Source: Paractinoplanes polyasparticus (GTDB taxonomy: Bacteria; Actinomycetota; Actinomycetes; Mycobacteriales; Micromonosporaceae). Taken from it: 64,000 nucleotides of DNA. The DNA is taken from assembly GCF_019710575.1 (NCBI RefSeq), contig NZ_JAHWFK010000024.1, forward strand, positions 62,001 through 126,000, written 5' to 3'. The notes beneath the pieces were generated by a model. That model was not told the DNA's origin, searched no databases, and saw nothing but the letters and a program-made list of their open reading frames with translations. This document shows positions 17,719 to 25,543 of this stretch, piece after piece; within the stretch, counting starts at the first letter, position 1; each line of letters starts with the position of its first letter. Position numbers and translations under genes: made by a program.

Positions 17719-18186
17719 ATGACTGAGGCCGACCCGCCCGGCTACGAGTTGCCGCTGCTGCTGTTCGCGGGCTTCCGCTCCCTCATCGACGAGCTGCACA
17801 CCGAACTCGCGGCGCTCGGCCACACCGAGGTGCGCCCGGTGCACGGCTTCGCGCTACAGGCGATCGGCCCGTACGGCGCCTCGGCCACCGAGATCGGCCG
17901 CCGCCTGGGCGTCTCCAAGCAGGCGGCCGGCAAGACGGTCGACCGCCTGGCCGCCCTCGGCTACGTCGAACGAGCCGACGACCCCTCCGACGCCCGCCGC
18001 AAACTCGTCCGCCTGACCCCCCGCGGCCTCGACATGCTGACCCGCTCCGCCGAAATCTTCGACCGCCTGCGCGCCAACTGGGTCCACCAGCTCGGCGCCG
18101 GCCAGGTCGCCCAGCTGGAGTCTTCGCTACGCAGAGTCGTCCCGGCGACGGCTTTCCCCGTCGACGTGCCAGGCTGGTTCGGCTAG
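17719..18186 (+). CDS. MarR-family transcriptional regulator
   Basis: This 155-residue winged-helix protein has the MarR layout: dimerisation helices at both ends and a central DNA-binding unit (ATEIGRRLGVSKQAAGKTVDRL, about residues 55-76) followed by the wing DPSDARRKLVRLT. MarR proteins usually repress a divergent neighbour and release DNA on binding small phenolic ligands or after cysteine oxidation. No cysteine is visible in this protein, so ligand rather than thiol sensing is more likely. The ATG at 17719 follows a GGGTGGGG purine run. It diverges from the AhpD-like gene. Confidence 0.88.
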   Translation: MTEADPPGYELPLLLFAGFRSLIDELHTELAALGHTEVRPVHGFALQAIGPYGASATEIGRRLGVSKQAAGKTVDRLAALGYVERADDPSDARRKLVRLTPRGLDMLTRSAEIFDRLRANWVHQLGAGQVAQLESSLRRVVPATAFPVDVPGWFG

Positions 18187-18207
18187 GCGAAAGACAGGGG
18201 AGAGTCC

Positions 18208-18831
18208 GTGCAGAAGCTGGACCGACCGGGCCAGATCGTGATCCTCAATGGGCCGCCTCGTTCGGGCAAATCGAGCATCGTCGTCGCGGTCCAGGCCAGG
18301 TTCGACGGCGTGTGGATGAACCTAGGGGTCGACCACTTCAAGAAGATGACCCCGGCCCGCTTCCAGCCGGGGATCGGGTTACGGCCGGGAGGTGAGCGGC
18401 CGGATCTCGAGCCGCTGGTCGTCCGACTGTATCGCGCGATGTATGAGGCGATAGCGACGCATAGCCGGCTGGGTATCAACGTTGTCGTCGATGCAGTCCA
18501 CCACGACGCCTACTCCGTTTCCCGGCAGATTCTGCGCACATGTGCGCAGCAGCTTCAGGGCCTACCAGTGCTGTTTGTCGGCGTGCGATGCCCGCTCGGT
18601 GTCGTCATGGAACGCCGCCGCGCTACCTGGGGTGGCGTCGGCTATAACCAGGGCGGCACGGACCAGGACCCCGTGCGCTTGTGGCACGAGGCAGTTCACC
18701 AGCCAGGCATCTACGACCTCGAGGTCGACACGGCGTCGCTCACGCCGGAGGAATGCGCCGATCTCATCGCGACTCGCCTCACGGACGGACCACCGCCCCG
18801 GGCATTTCAGCGCATTGTCGCGTTGCCGTAG
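18208..18831 (+). CDS. chloramphenicol phosphotransferase-like P-loop kinase
   Basis: The 207-residue protein matches the CPT family, whose type member phosphorylates chloramphenicol in Streptomyces venezuelae. Visible are the P-loop GPPRSGKSS (about 15-23), the GVD motif carrying the catalytic Asp (near 42), VVVDAVHHD, and LFVGVRCP followed by a basic segment and LEVDT near the C-terminus. The family also contains kinases with other substrates, so drug resistance is only one possibility. The GTG at 18208 has AGGGGAGA upstream and starts 22 bp after the marR stop, so co-transcription is likely. Confidence 0.8.
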   Translation: MQKLDRPGQIVILNGPPRSGKSSIVVAVQARFDGVWMNLGVDHFKKMTPARFQPGIGLRPGGERPDLEPLVVRLYRAMYEAIATHSRLGINVVVDAVHHDAYSVSRQILRTCAQQLQGLPVLFVGVRCPLGVVMERRRATWGGVGYNQGGTDQDPVRLWHEAVHQPGIYDLEVDTASLTPEECADLIATRLTDGPPPRAFQRIVALP

Positions 18832-18916
18832 GCGTAGTCATCCGGCACAGGGGGAAGCGCCCGAACTCAGGGCGTGGCGGGCTCGTTAATGAGTGTTCTC
18901 GGCGCTTGTGCCTCGC

Positions 18917-18922
18917 GATACT
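18917..18922 (+). promoter_or_regulatory. candidate -10 element for leaderless RidA transcript
   Basis: GATACT (five of six bases match TATACT) ends six bases before the ATG at 18929, and no ribosome binding site is present. This geometry suggests a leaderless transcript. Confidence 0.4.
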
Positions 18923-18928
18923 GGCCGG

Positions 18929-19330
18929 ATGATCGAGAAGTTCAGCCCGGCCACCGTTCATGAGCCGCCGGGCTACTCGCACGTCACTGTCTCGTCGGCT
19001 GGGCGGCTGGCCCATCTGGCGGGGCAGTGCCCGCTCGATCTGAGCGGGAAGGTCGTGGGCGAGCCCGGGGACTTCGACGCGCAGACGGATCAGGTGATTG
19101 CCAACTGCCTGGCTGTGCTTGCGGCGGCGGGGGCCGAGCCGGGTGACGTCGTGCGCTCGGTGATCTATGTGGTCAGTTCGGAGACGGCCGTGCTGGCCTC
19201 GGTGTGGGACCGGCTCAACGCCTCGCCGCTGGCGCCGGCCTTCAGCACCGCCTCGACGCTGCTCGGGGTGGCTGCGCTGGGGTTCGGCGGGCAGCTGGTC
19301 GAGGTCGACCTGACGGCCGCGCTCAGTTGA
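18929..19330 (+). CDS. RidA/YjgF family enamine deaminase
   Basis: This 133-residue protein is a normal-length member of the RidA (Rid) superfamily, which hydrolyses reactive enamine/imine intermediates. The family pattern is seen in HLAGQCPLDLSGKVVG, the Q-x(3)-N helix (TDQVIANCLAVL) and the C-terminal strand GQLVEVDLTA. The conserved Arg of canonical RidA that binds the substrate carboxylate is not obvious, so it may belong to a divergent Rid subgroup. The last 8 bp overlap the end of the convergent membrane-protein gene. Confidence 0.82.
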   Translation: MIEKFSPATVHEPPGYSHVTVSSAGRLAHLAGQCPLDLSGKVVGEPGDFDAQTDQVIANCLAVLAAAGAEPGDVVRSVIYVVSSETAVLASVWDRLNASPLAPAFSTASTLLGVAALGFGGQLVEVDLTAALS

Positions 19331-20006
19331 AGAACGACGTCAGGCCGACGCCCATGCAGGTGAGCAGCACGGGGGTCAGGCAGGCGACGGCGCCGACTAT
19401 GGGGGTGCGGTCGACCCCCTCGGGATCGCCGCCGTAGACGAAGCCGATCGTGACCCAGCCCAGGCCGAAGGCCAGAACCGGCATGCTCAGGCCGCACAGC
19501 AGGGCGTACGTCGGCACCGAGCCGGGGGACGCGACCAGGTAGAGCACGATCTGCACGATCAGGACGACCGCGGCGAACGGGCCGTAGATCAACAGGTTCC
19601 GCGCCCACGGACGCCACTGACGGGCGGGTGCCGTCTCGTTGAGCAGCGCGTCGCCGGCATCGGCGGTGCGGCGCGCCTGTTGCAGGGCGGCCAGCGCGGC
19701 AGCGGGACCGCTGGCGACGGCCTGAGCGGCCACGTCACGGTCGGCCGGCATCGGCGTCAGCTCCGGCAGGGGTACGGCCAGATCTCGGGTCAGACGGGCT
19801 TTCTGGGCGGCCAACCGGGGCCGTACGACGGAAAGCTCCTGCCTCGCGGCCGTGACCGCCGCCTGGTGTTCGGTGGCGGCGGCACTCGCGGCGCGGCGGA
19901 CCGCGTCGAGTTGTTGCGCCGCGGCCAGATAGTCGGCCCACGGACCGGGAGCCGGGGGCGTCGGCTGGGCCGGGATCGCGCCGGTGGCCTGCTGCTGGTC
20001 GGTCAC
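19323..20006 (-). CDS. membrane protein with N-terminal coiled-coil region, unknown function
   Basis: I do not recognise this 227-residue protein. A short Pro-rich start is followed by an Ala/Gln-rich helical region (about residues 25-125) that could form a coiled coil, then three to four membrane helices from residue 138 to the end. It begins with GTG at 20006, overlapping the stop of the FtsK-like gene by four bases (GTGA), so the two are translationally coupled and probably act together, perhaps as a membrane partner for the ATPase. The 3' end overlaps the convergent ridA-like gene by 8 bp. Confidence 0.75.
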   Translation of the reverse strand: MTDQQQATGAIPAQPTPPAPGPWADYLAAAQQLDAVRRAASAAATEHQAAVTAARQELSVVRPRLAAQKARLTRDLAVPLPELTPMPADRDVAAQAVASGPAAALAALQQARRTADAGDALLNETAPARQWRPWARNLLIYGPFAAVVLIVQIVLYLVASPGSVPTYALLCGLSMPVLAFGLGWVTIGFVYGGDPEGVDRTPIVGAVACLTPVLLTCMGVGLTSFFN

Positions 20007-22591
20007 GGCAGATCACCCTGATCGTCGGTGACGCCGGGGTCGAGAAACGGCACGACGGTGAGTGTGCGCTCGTCGCGGCGGTCGTGCAGCAGCGCCCGGT
20101 TCGGCCGGGGATGCCAGGCGACCGGCCGTCCGATCATCGCCGCCACCTCGGCCGGCGGCACGTTCAGGAACAGCAGGCCGGACACGTCGTCGCGCCCCGC
20201 GCTGTCGGCGAACCGATGCGGGTCACGCCACCAGGAAAGCAGGTGAGCACCGCCGGTCGGGCCGTCCCGCAGCAGCTCGGGCAGGCCGGTCAGCGTGCCG
20301 GGGGCGGCCGCGTCCATGCCGAAGACCACCCGGTAGCCGGGACGGCCGGGGTCGAGCTCGCCGGCCAGCCCGGCCGCGTCGACCAGCGTCACCTCCTGGC
20401 GGTGACCGATCTCGGCGGCCAGGGCCTCGGCGAGCCGGTCACCCTCGGCGACCAGTGAGGCGATGACGAACCGGGCCGTACGAGGCTGGTGGAACGCGGC
20501 CACGCTGCGAGCCGCTGCGTCGAGCACCTCGGACGCCGACGCCTGCGACCCGAAGATCGCCAGATGCCGCCCCGGGGCGCCGTCGAGCGGGAACGCCGCT
20601 GTGGTGAGACCGACGTCGAGCAGCCGGCCGACCAGGGCCGTGGGAACGGCGCCGCGACCGGCCAGGGCGGCCCGGTAGGTCGGGTCGTCGGCGAGGTGCT
20701 GATGCGCGTACCCGGCGAAGACCCGGGGCGGCTGCGATTCGGGGTCGCGGGCGCCCCAGAGCCGGTGGCGCAGGTCGCTGAGCAGCTCGTCGTCGGTGTG
20801 CGGGTCGGGGAAGCGGATGATGCGCTCGTGCCCGCGGGTGGCGCCGCGCGGCCCGCCCAGCCCGCCGGCCGTGTTGACGACCGCGGTGCCCAGCGGCAGG
20901 CCGGCCGCCGAGTCGTTCGCCGGTTCGAGCACGTCGCCGCCGCCCGGCAGCGCTATGCGCACCGGGAACTGGCCGAAGAACGAGTCACGCTTGGCGTAGT
21001 GCGCTTCCAGTCCGGCGACGTTCTGACTGGCCAGGATCAGGTGGATGCCGCACGAGCGGCCGGTGCGGGCCAGCGACTCGAGCAGCGTCGTCGCCTCGGT
21101 CGTCACCGGGTCGTTGCCGGCCAGCAGCACCGGGAACTCGTCGATCACGCACAGGATGCGCGGCAGCGGGCGTTTCAGACCGTCCGCGGCCGCCGCGGCG
21201 CGCAGCTCCGGCAGCCGGGAGACACCCGCACGCTCGTACGCCGTGTTGCGGCGCGACATCTCGGCGTTCAGCTCACGCAGCACGGCCAGCCCGTACTCGC
21301 GGTCGGCCTCGACCCCCACCGCGCGGGCCTGTGGCAGCCAGGTGCGGTCGCGCCGGGTCGGCACGAACTCGGCGAAAGTCACGCCCTCTTTGAAATCGAG
21401 CAGATAGAGCGACAGCTCGGTCGGGCTGTAGCGGGCGCACAGGCCGTAGAGCACGTTGACCAGGAAGGCCGTCTTGCCGGCGCCGGCCCGGCCGCCGACC
21501 ATCCAATGTGGTGTGAGGTCGTTGAAGCGCAACGCCAGCGGCGTCTCGCCGTCGTGACCGACGACCGTGCTCAAGCCCTCGCCGGCGTCACCGGCCCACA
21601 GCGGTTCGCCCGGCTCGGGCAGCAGATCGGCCAGGGTGACCCGGGTGTCGGCGACCGAGTGGGCGGCCAGCTCGCGGCACACGGCGTCGACCAGGTGGGG
21701 CGGCGGGTCGTCGTCGAGGAAGACGGGGGCGTTGAGCCAGGAGACATCCGAGGTGGAGCCGTACGTGGCGCCGGGCGGGTCGCCGATCACCGCGTACGGG
21801 TTGCGGACCGACACCATCGTCGTGCGGGGCAGCGGCGCCTGGGTTGTCTCGGCCGTCAACGGCGGCGGCGGCCAGCCCGCCACGATCAGATGCAGGCCGG
21901 AATCGGGCCCCTGCTGAGCCAGCGCGGCGATGCGGCGCAACTCTTCGCCCTCGGTCAGCTCGGGCAGGCTCGCGATGACCACCAGCATCATGCGGTCCCG
22001 CCGGGTGCGCCGAGGGGCAGCGCCGCGGCCGGGGCGCAGCCACTTCTCGGCCTCGGCGAGCACGTCGCGCAGGCCCTGGCGGTCGGTGGCCGGCGGCGAC
22101 AGAAGGCCCGCGTCCTGCAGGCCCGTGAAGGGCGCGAAGACCTCACCGCCGCCGGTGCCGTCGACCGCACGAACCAGCAGCGACCCGGCCGGCGCGGCGG
22201 CGAGCAGACGCAACAGGATCGACCGCAGCAGGCCGAAGACCCGCGAGTCGGTGGCGGTGGCGTCGATCGTCAGGTGGCCCGTGCCGAGCAGCGGGATCAC
22301 AGCCGGGAAACGCGCGTCGTCGAGCGGCTGGGCAACCCCGAGGCGTACGAACTGGGGCGGGTAGACGCCGCCCAGCGGGGTGTTCGCCGACTGCGCGTCG
22401 AGCGGCGAGCCGAGCCAGCCCGGCGCGAGCGCACCAGCAGCGGCCCGCAACTCTTCGGCCAGGCGATGCTGTTCGAGCGGGTCGCTGCCGGCGGCCTCGG
22501 CGTCGAGCGCGGACGACGCCGCATCGGTCAGCGCAGCCGCCTGCCGGTGCAAAGCGGCAGCCTGCTGGACCCGCAAAGCCGAATCCACCAC
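20003..22591 (-). CDS. FtsK/SpoIIIE-domain ATPase
   Basis: The 862-residue protein has one well-preserved FtsK-type motor with Walker A GGRAGAGKT (near residue 365) and Walker B ILCVIDE, plus a more degenerate C-terminal ATPase-like region. The N-terminal 350 residues are soluble; no membrane helix is seen, unlike FtsK or EccC. The start is GTG at 22591, supported by AGGAGG eight bases upstream; the open frame extends further but without support. Coupled to a membrane protein and 0.7 kb from the end of a T4SS-like operon, it could be the substrate-handling ATPase of that system or an independent DNA or protein pump; this is inference. Confidence 0.82.
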   Translation of the reverse strand: MVDSALRVQQAAALHRQAAALTDAASSALDAEAAGSDPLEQHRLAEELRAAAGALAPGWLGSPLDAQSANTPLGGVYPPQFVRLGVAQPLDDARFPAVIPLLGTGHLTIDATATDSRVFGLLRSILLRLLAAAPAGSLLVRAVDGTGGGEVFAPFTGLQDAGLLSPPATDRQGLRDVLAEAEKWLRPGRGAAPRRTRRDRMMLVVIASLPELTEGEELRRIAALAQQGPDSGLHLIVAGWPPPPLTAETTQAPLPRTTMVSVRNPYAVIGDPPGATYGSTSDVSWLNAPVFLDDDPPPHLVDAVCRELAAHSVADTRVTLADLLPEPGEPLWAGDAGEGLSTVVGHDGETPLALRFNDLTPHWMVGGRAGAGKTAFLVNVLYGLCARYSPTELSLYLLDFKEGVTFAEFVPTRRDRTWLPQARAVGVEADREYGLAVLRELNAEMSRRNTAYERAGVSRLPELRAAAAADGLKRPLPRILCVIDEFPVLLAGNDPVTTEATTLLESLARTGRSCGIHLILASQNVAGLEAHYAKRDSFFGQFPVRIALPGGGDVLEPANDSAAGLPLGTAVVNTAGGLGGPRGATRGHERIIRFPDPHTDDELLSDLRHRLWGARDPESQPPRVFAGYAHQHLADDPTYRAALAGRGAVPTALVGRLLDVGLTTAAFPLDGAPGRHLAIFGSQASASEVLDAAARSVAAFHQPRTARFVIASLVAEGDRLAEALAAEIGHRQEVTLVDAAGLAGELDPGRPGYRVVFGMDAAAPGTLTGLPELLRDGPTGGAHLLSWWRDPHRFADSAGRDDVSGLLFLNVPPAEVAAMIGRPVAWHPRPNRALLHDRRDERTLTVVPFLDPGVTDDQGDLP

Positions 22592-22729
22592 CGCTCTCAC
22601 CTCCTGTGTGCGGGTAAAACTTATCCCAGACGGGCCGGGGCATCGCGTTCCCGGTGCCTGGTTCGGTGTCCGCGTCGTACGGATCGTCCCGCTCCAGGTG
22701 TGGTTGGGGTGACACGTGTGCGGAGGCAC

Positions 22730-22735
22730 TACTGT
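22730..22735 (+). promoter_or_regulatory. candidate -10 element, leaderless transcript
   Basis: TACTGT lies seven bases before the GTG at 22743 and supports that codon rather than the earlier GTG at 22716, which has neither a ribosome binding site nor a -10 motif. Confidence 0.4.
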
Positions 22736-22742
22736 CGTATGT

Positions 22743-23279
22743 GTGCAGCCGCAGGAGCCCGTGACCGGACCGACGCCCCCGCTTTTGGGCGCCGGGACGC
22801 CGCCTGCCGAGCCGGCGAGGAAGCCCCGGAACCGTCGGTTGCGGTTGTGGCTGGCGCTGGGGGCGGGCGTGCTGACGCTGCTCTGCTTGGGCGGCGTCGG
22901 GATCGCCGTGCTGCTCTACGACGAGGAAACAAAGATCGAGCGGGCAGAGCCAGACGCAGTCGCCGACAACTTTCTCCGGGCGTATCTAGTCGACCGTGAC
23001 GACGAACAAGCCTCGCTGTACCAGTGCAAGTCGGGCGGTGACTTTCAAAACATCGCTGCCTACCGCGCGGACATCGTCAACCGCGAAAAGCAGTTCTCGG
23101 TAGGTATCCGCGTCTCTTGGGGAACGATCGCCGTTCAGACGAACGCCAATCGTGCGGAGGCGGAAACGGATCTGGTGAAGACGGCTGCAAAACAGTCCGG
23201 CCGTATCACCGACACCTGGCGCCTGAGTCTTGTTGACCAGGATGGTTGGCGAGTCTGCGGAGCGACAGAAGTTCCGTAG
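22743..23279 (+). CDS. membrane-anchored protein with NTF2-like extracellular domain, unknown
   Basis: I do not recognise a named family. The 178-residue protein has a Pro-rich N-terminus, one membrane helix (about residues 36-58) and an external domain of about 110 residues whose order (helical AVADNFLRAYLVDRDDEQASLY, then alternating strands ending in DGWRVCGA) resembles NTF2/lumazine-like accessory domains such as VirB8 or TcpC. Two cysteines could form a disulphide. GC content is visibly lower than in neighbouring genes. It diverges from the FtsK-like gene and converges on the end of the T4SS-like operon with no gap. Start choice: GTG at 22743; 22716 would add nine residues. Confidence 0.7.
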   Translation: MQPQEPVTGPTPPLLGAGTPPAEPARKPRNRRLRLWLALGAGVLTLLCLGGVGIAVLLYDEETKIERAEPDAVADNFLRAYLVDRDDEQASLYQCKSGGDFQNIAAYRADIVNREKQFSVGIRVSWGTIAVQTNANRAEAETDLVKTAAKQSGRITDTWRLSLVDQDGWRVCGATEVP

Positions 23280-23885
23280 TCACTCGACCCAGAGGCGGTG
23301 TACCAGCACCTCGAGCGTTCGAGGTACGTGGCCACTCCAGCCCCAGCGGTACCAGTCGAGTTCCGTCGTGACGCGTGCGCAAACGTCGCCCTGGGCGTTG
23401 GTGTGCAACTCGGTCACCGCACGGAGCTCACGCTCTTCGCTGCCTTCGTCGCGCATGCGGACGACGCGGCGGCCGGAGAGAGAGGGTGCGTCCAACGCGG
23501 GCACGGGCGTGCGCCGCGCCGGTTCGTCGAGTGAAACCAACCGGGATGCGATGTCGTCGGCCGGCAACGAGATCCCGGCCACTCCGTACTCCTCGACCCA
23601 GACTCGTTCCACCGGCACGAGCGGAGCGAAGATCTCGGTTTGCTCGGCTTCGGCGCGGTACCACTCACCCTCGGACATCACCGGCACGTAGGTGCGGCTG
23701 CCTTGGACGACCTTCTCGTCGGCGCGGAGGTCCGACCGCCACCCGTGACCGGGAAGCCCGATCAGAACGCGTCTGCCCCGGAGTTGCCCGGTCATCGTCG
23801 CGGGAGTAGGCACCAGCGGCCGGGGCGGGTCGAGTTGCCAGTCCGGGTGCCCGGCAAAGGGATCAGGCTGCGACTCGCCTGTCAT
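23280..23885 (-). CDS. hypothetical protein, last gene of T4SS-like operon
   Basis: This 201-residue protein has no signal peptide, membrane helix or recognised motif. It is rich in charged residues and Trp, with a predicted mixed strand/helix composition in the C-terminal half. Its ATG overlaps the stop of the lysozyme/M23 gene by four bases (ATGA), making it the seventh and last gene of the 23280-31840 operon. Its stop abuts that of the convergent NTF2-like gene. Function unknown; a cytoplasmic accessory role is inferred only from operon position. Confidence 0.72.
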   Translation of the reverse strand: MTGESQPDPFAGHPDWQLDPPRPLVPTPATMTGQLRGRRVLIGLPGHGWRSDLRADEKVVQGSRTYVPVMSEGEWYRAEAEQTEIFAPLVPVERVWVEEYGVAGISLPADDIASRLVSLDEPARRTPVPALDAPSLSGRRVVRMRDEGSEERELRAVTELHTNAQGDVCARVTTELDWYRWGWSGHVPRTLEVLVHRLWVE

Positions 23886-25000
23886 CCCTCGTCCCCCAGC
23901 GGTGTGCCCTGCTCGCGCATGAACCGGACGGGGTCGATGGCTCCGGCGCTGGACCGGTCGTTGTTCATGTGAACCTCGAAGTGCAGGTGTGGACCCGACG
24001 AGTTGCCGCTGCTGCCGACCCGGCCGATCAGCTCACCGGCCGCGACCTCCTGGCCCTCGACGACGAGCGGCTTCACGATCAGGTGGCAATACCTCGTCAT
24101 CACGTCCCCGGCGTGCTGGATTTCCACCATCCAACCGCATCCACCCTTACCCGGGTAACCGTCGGCGTTGCAGGTACGCCGCCCGTTGTGGTCCTCGTCG
24201 CACTTCACCATGGAGACGATGCCACTGGCGGCGGCCGTGATCGGTGTCTGCTTGCCGGCGATCAGGTCGACACCCTGGTGCGTCGGACGGGACGCCGTAC
24301 GGAACCCGGAGCCCACGAGCGCGCCGACCGGCCGTGTCCAGCCCGACGCCGCGATCTGCCGGCCCGAGGCGCAGACCATCGCGACCGAGTCGCCGGCCGC
24401 GTTGGCCGCACCGTCGGCGAGCTGGTTCACGATCCGGGTGGCGAGAGGCTCGTGCTTCGCGTACGCGTCCGGGTAGGCGCTGATCTGCACGCGCTGTGCC
24501 GCGCGCGTCAGCGGCATCTTCTCCCAGCCCTGGACCGTCTTGAGCTTGTTGTAGAACTTCGTGGCCGCGTAGACCGGGTCGCGCACCTGCTTCGTCGAAC
24601 CCCAGCCGGAACTGGGCCGCTGCTGGAACAGGCCCAGCGAGTCGTGGTCGTTCTCCGCGCCGAGGTTGCCCAGGTTGGTCAGCCGCGACTCCTGCATCGA
24701 CGTGGCAACCGCGATGACCCAGGCTCGGGGCGGCATCTTGAGCTGGGCGCCCACATTGATGATGACGGCAGCGTTACGAACCTGCTCGGCGCCGTAAGGC
24801 CGGATCCGGGGCAACTTGGTGTCCGGGTCGACCGGACCGCCCTTGCCGCATCCGAACGACGACGCGTTCAGATTGTCCTTGCCCTCGTCGGTGAGTCCGC
24901 CGACAAAAAGAGCGGTGATGCCACCGCCGCAACACAACAGAGCCAGCGTCGCCACCAGGGCGACAAGCAGAACTATCCTGCGCGGCCGGGGGATGTTCAT
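23882..25000 (-). CDS. VirB1-like bifunctional cell-wall hydrolase (transglycosylase-like + M23 peptidase)
   Basis: The 372-residue exported protein has a membrane anchor or signal (about residues 8-33), a lysozyme-like domain (about 70-165, with AVATSMQESRL carrying the candidate catalytic Glu and a downstream GLFQQRP segment) and a C-terminal M23 LytM domain. The M23 zinc ligands are visible in HQGVD and HLHFE, so the peptidase looks active. This two-domain layout is typical of peptidoglycan-opening enzymes of Gram-positive conjugation systems. It overlaps both neighbours by four bases and would locally open the wall for the T4SS-like machine. Confidence 0.88.
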   Translation of the reverse strand: MNIPRPRRIVLLVALVATLALLCCGGGITALFVGGLTDEGKDNLNASSFGCGKGGPVDPDTKLPRIRPYGAEQVRNAAVIINVGAQLKMPPRAWVIAVATSMQESRLTNLGNLGAENDHDSLGLFQQRPSSGWGSTKQVRDPVYAATKFYNKLKTVQGWEKMPLTRAAQRVQISAYPDAYAKHEPLATRIVNQLADGAANAAGDSVAMVCASGRQIAASGWTRPVGALVGSGFRTASRPTHQGVDLIAGKQTPITAAASGIVSMVKCDEDHNGRRTCNADGYPGKGGCGWMVEIQHAGDVMTRYCHLIVKPLVVEGQEVAAGELIGRVGSSGNSSGPHLHFEVHMNNDRSSAGAIDPVRFMREQGTPLGDEG

Positions 25001-25539
25001 GACGACCAGTCGATCCCGTCGACCCGCCAGTGCCCGTCGGGGGCGATCAGGCGAAGGTTCAGCTTGCCGGTGTCCATCGTGACGACGGCGTTGACCACGG
25101 TTGCGCTCACCGGCACCAGGCTGGGCCGTCCGATCACCCGCTCGGCCGGCACACCAGCCGGATCGACCCCGTCCAGCTCGTCGGCGAGCTTGGTGGTCGA
25201 GTTGGGCAGCAGCTGCGCCCGCCAGGCCTTCGGCGTGACGTTCTGATGGTCGGCCCAGGCCGAGGCGAAGGCGTAGGCGACCGCCTCCGGCTTGGCCCGT
25301 CCGGGGGTGGTGGACGGGCTAGGCGGCGGGTCCGTCTCAAGAATGCTGTCATCATCCTTCGGGTCGGCGCTCACCACCGGACCCGGCGACGCGGTGCCGA
25401 GCGAGGGCCGGGAGTCGTCACCGTCGGAGAACAGCCGGGCCAGACCGACGATCGCCAGCACGATGACGCCGAGGACGATGGCGACGCCCCAGCGGGACCG
25501 GAAGACTCTGTTCAGGCCGAGTTCGAGGGAGCGGGGCAT
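24997..25539 (-). CDS. VirB8/TcpC-like bitopic membrane protein (putative)
   Basis: The 180-residue protein has a short cytoplasmic N-terminus, one membrane helix (about residues 17-36), a Pro/Ser-rich linker and an external domain of about 100 residues. Conjugation systems of Gram-positive bacteria use proteins of this layout (TcpC/VirB8, NTF2-like fold) as scaffold. The fold assignment is inferred from size, topology and position between the VirB6-like and cell-wall hydrolase genes; no diagnostic motif is visible. It overlaps the hydrolase gene by four bases and lies 4 bp after the VirB6-like gene. Confidence 0.65.
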   Translation of the reverse strand: MPRSLELGLNRVFRSRWGVAIVLGVIVLAIVGLARLFSDGDDSRPSLGTASPGPVVSADPKDDDSILETDPPPSPSTTPGRAKPEAVAYAFASAWADHQNVTPKAWRAQLLPNSTTKLADELDGVDPAGVPAERVIGRPSLVPVSATVVNAVVTMDTGKLNLRLIAPDGHWRVDGIDWSS

Positions 25540-25543
25540 GCGA

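Noticed and set aside
18208..18831. Definite chloramphenicol resistance gene
   Set aside because: Family match is good but the substrate cannot be deduced from sequence; many relatives act on other molecules.
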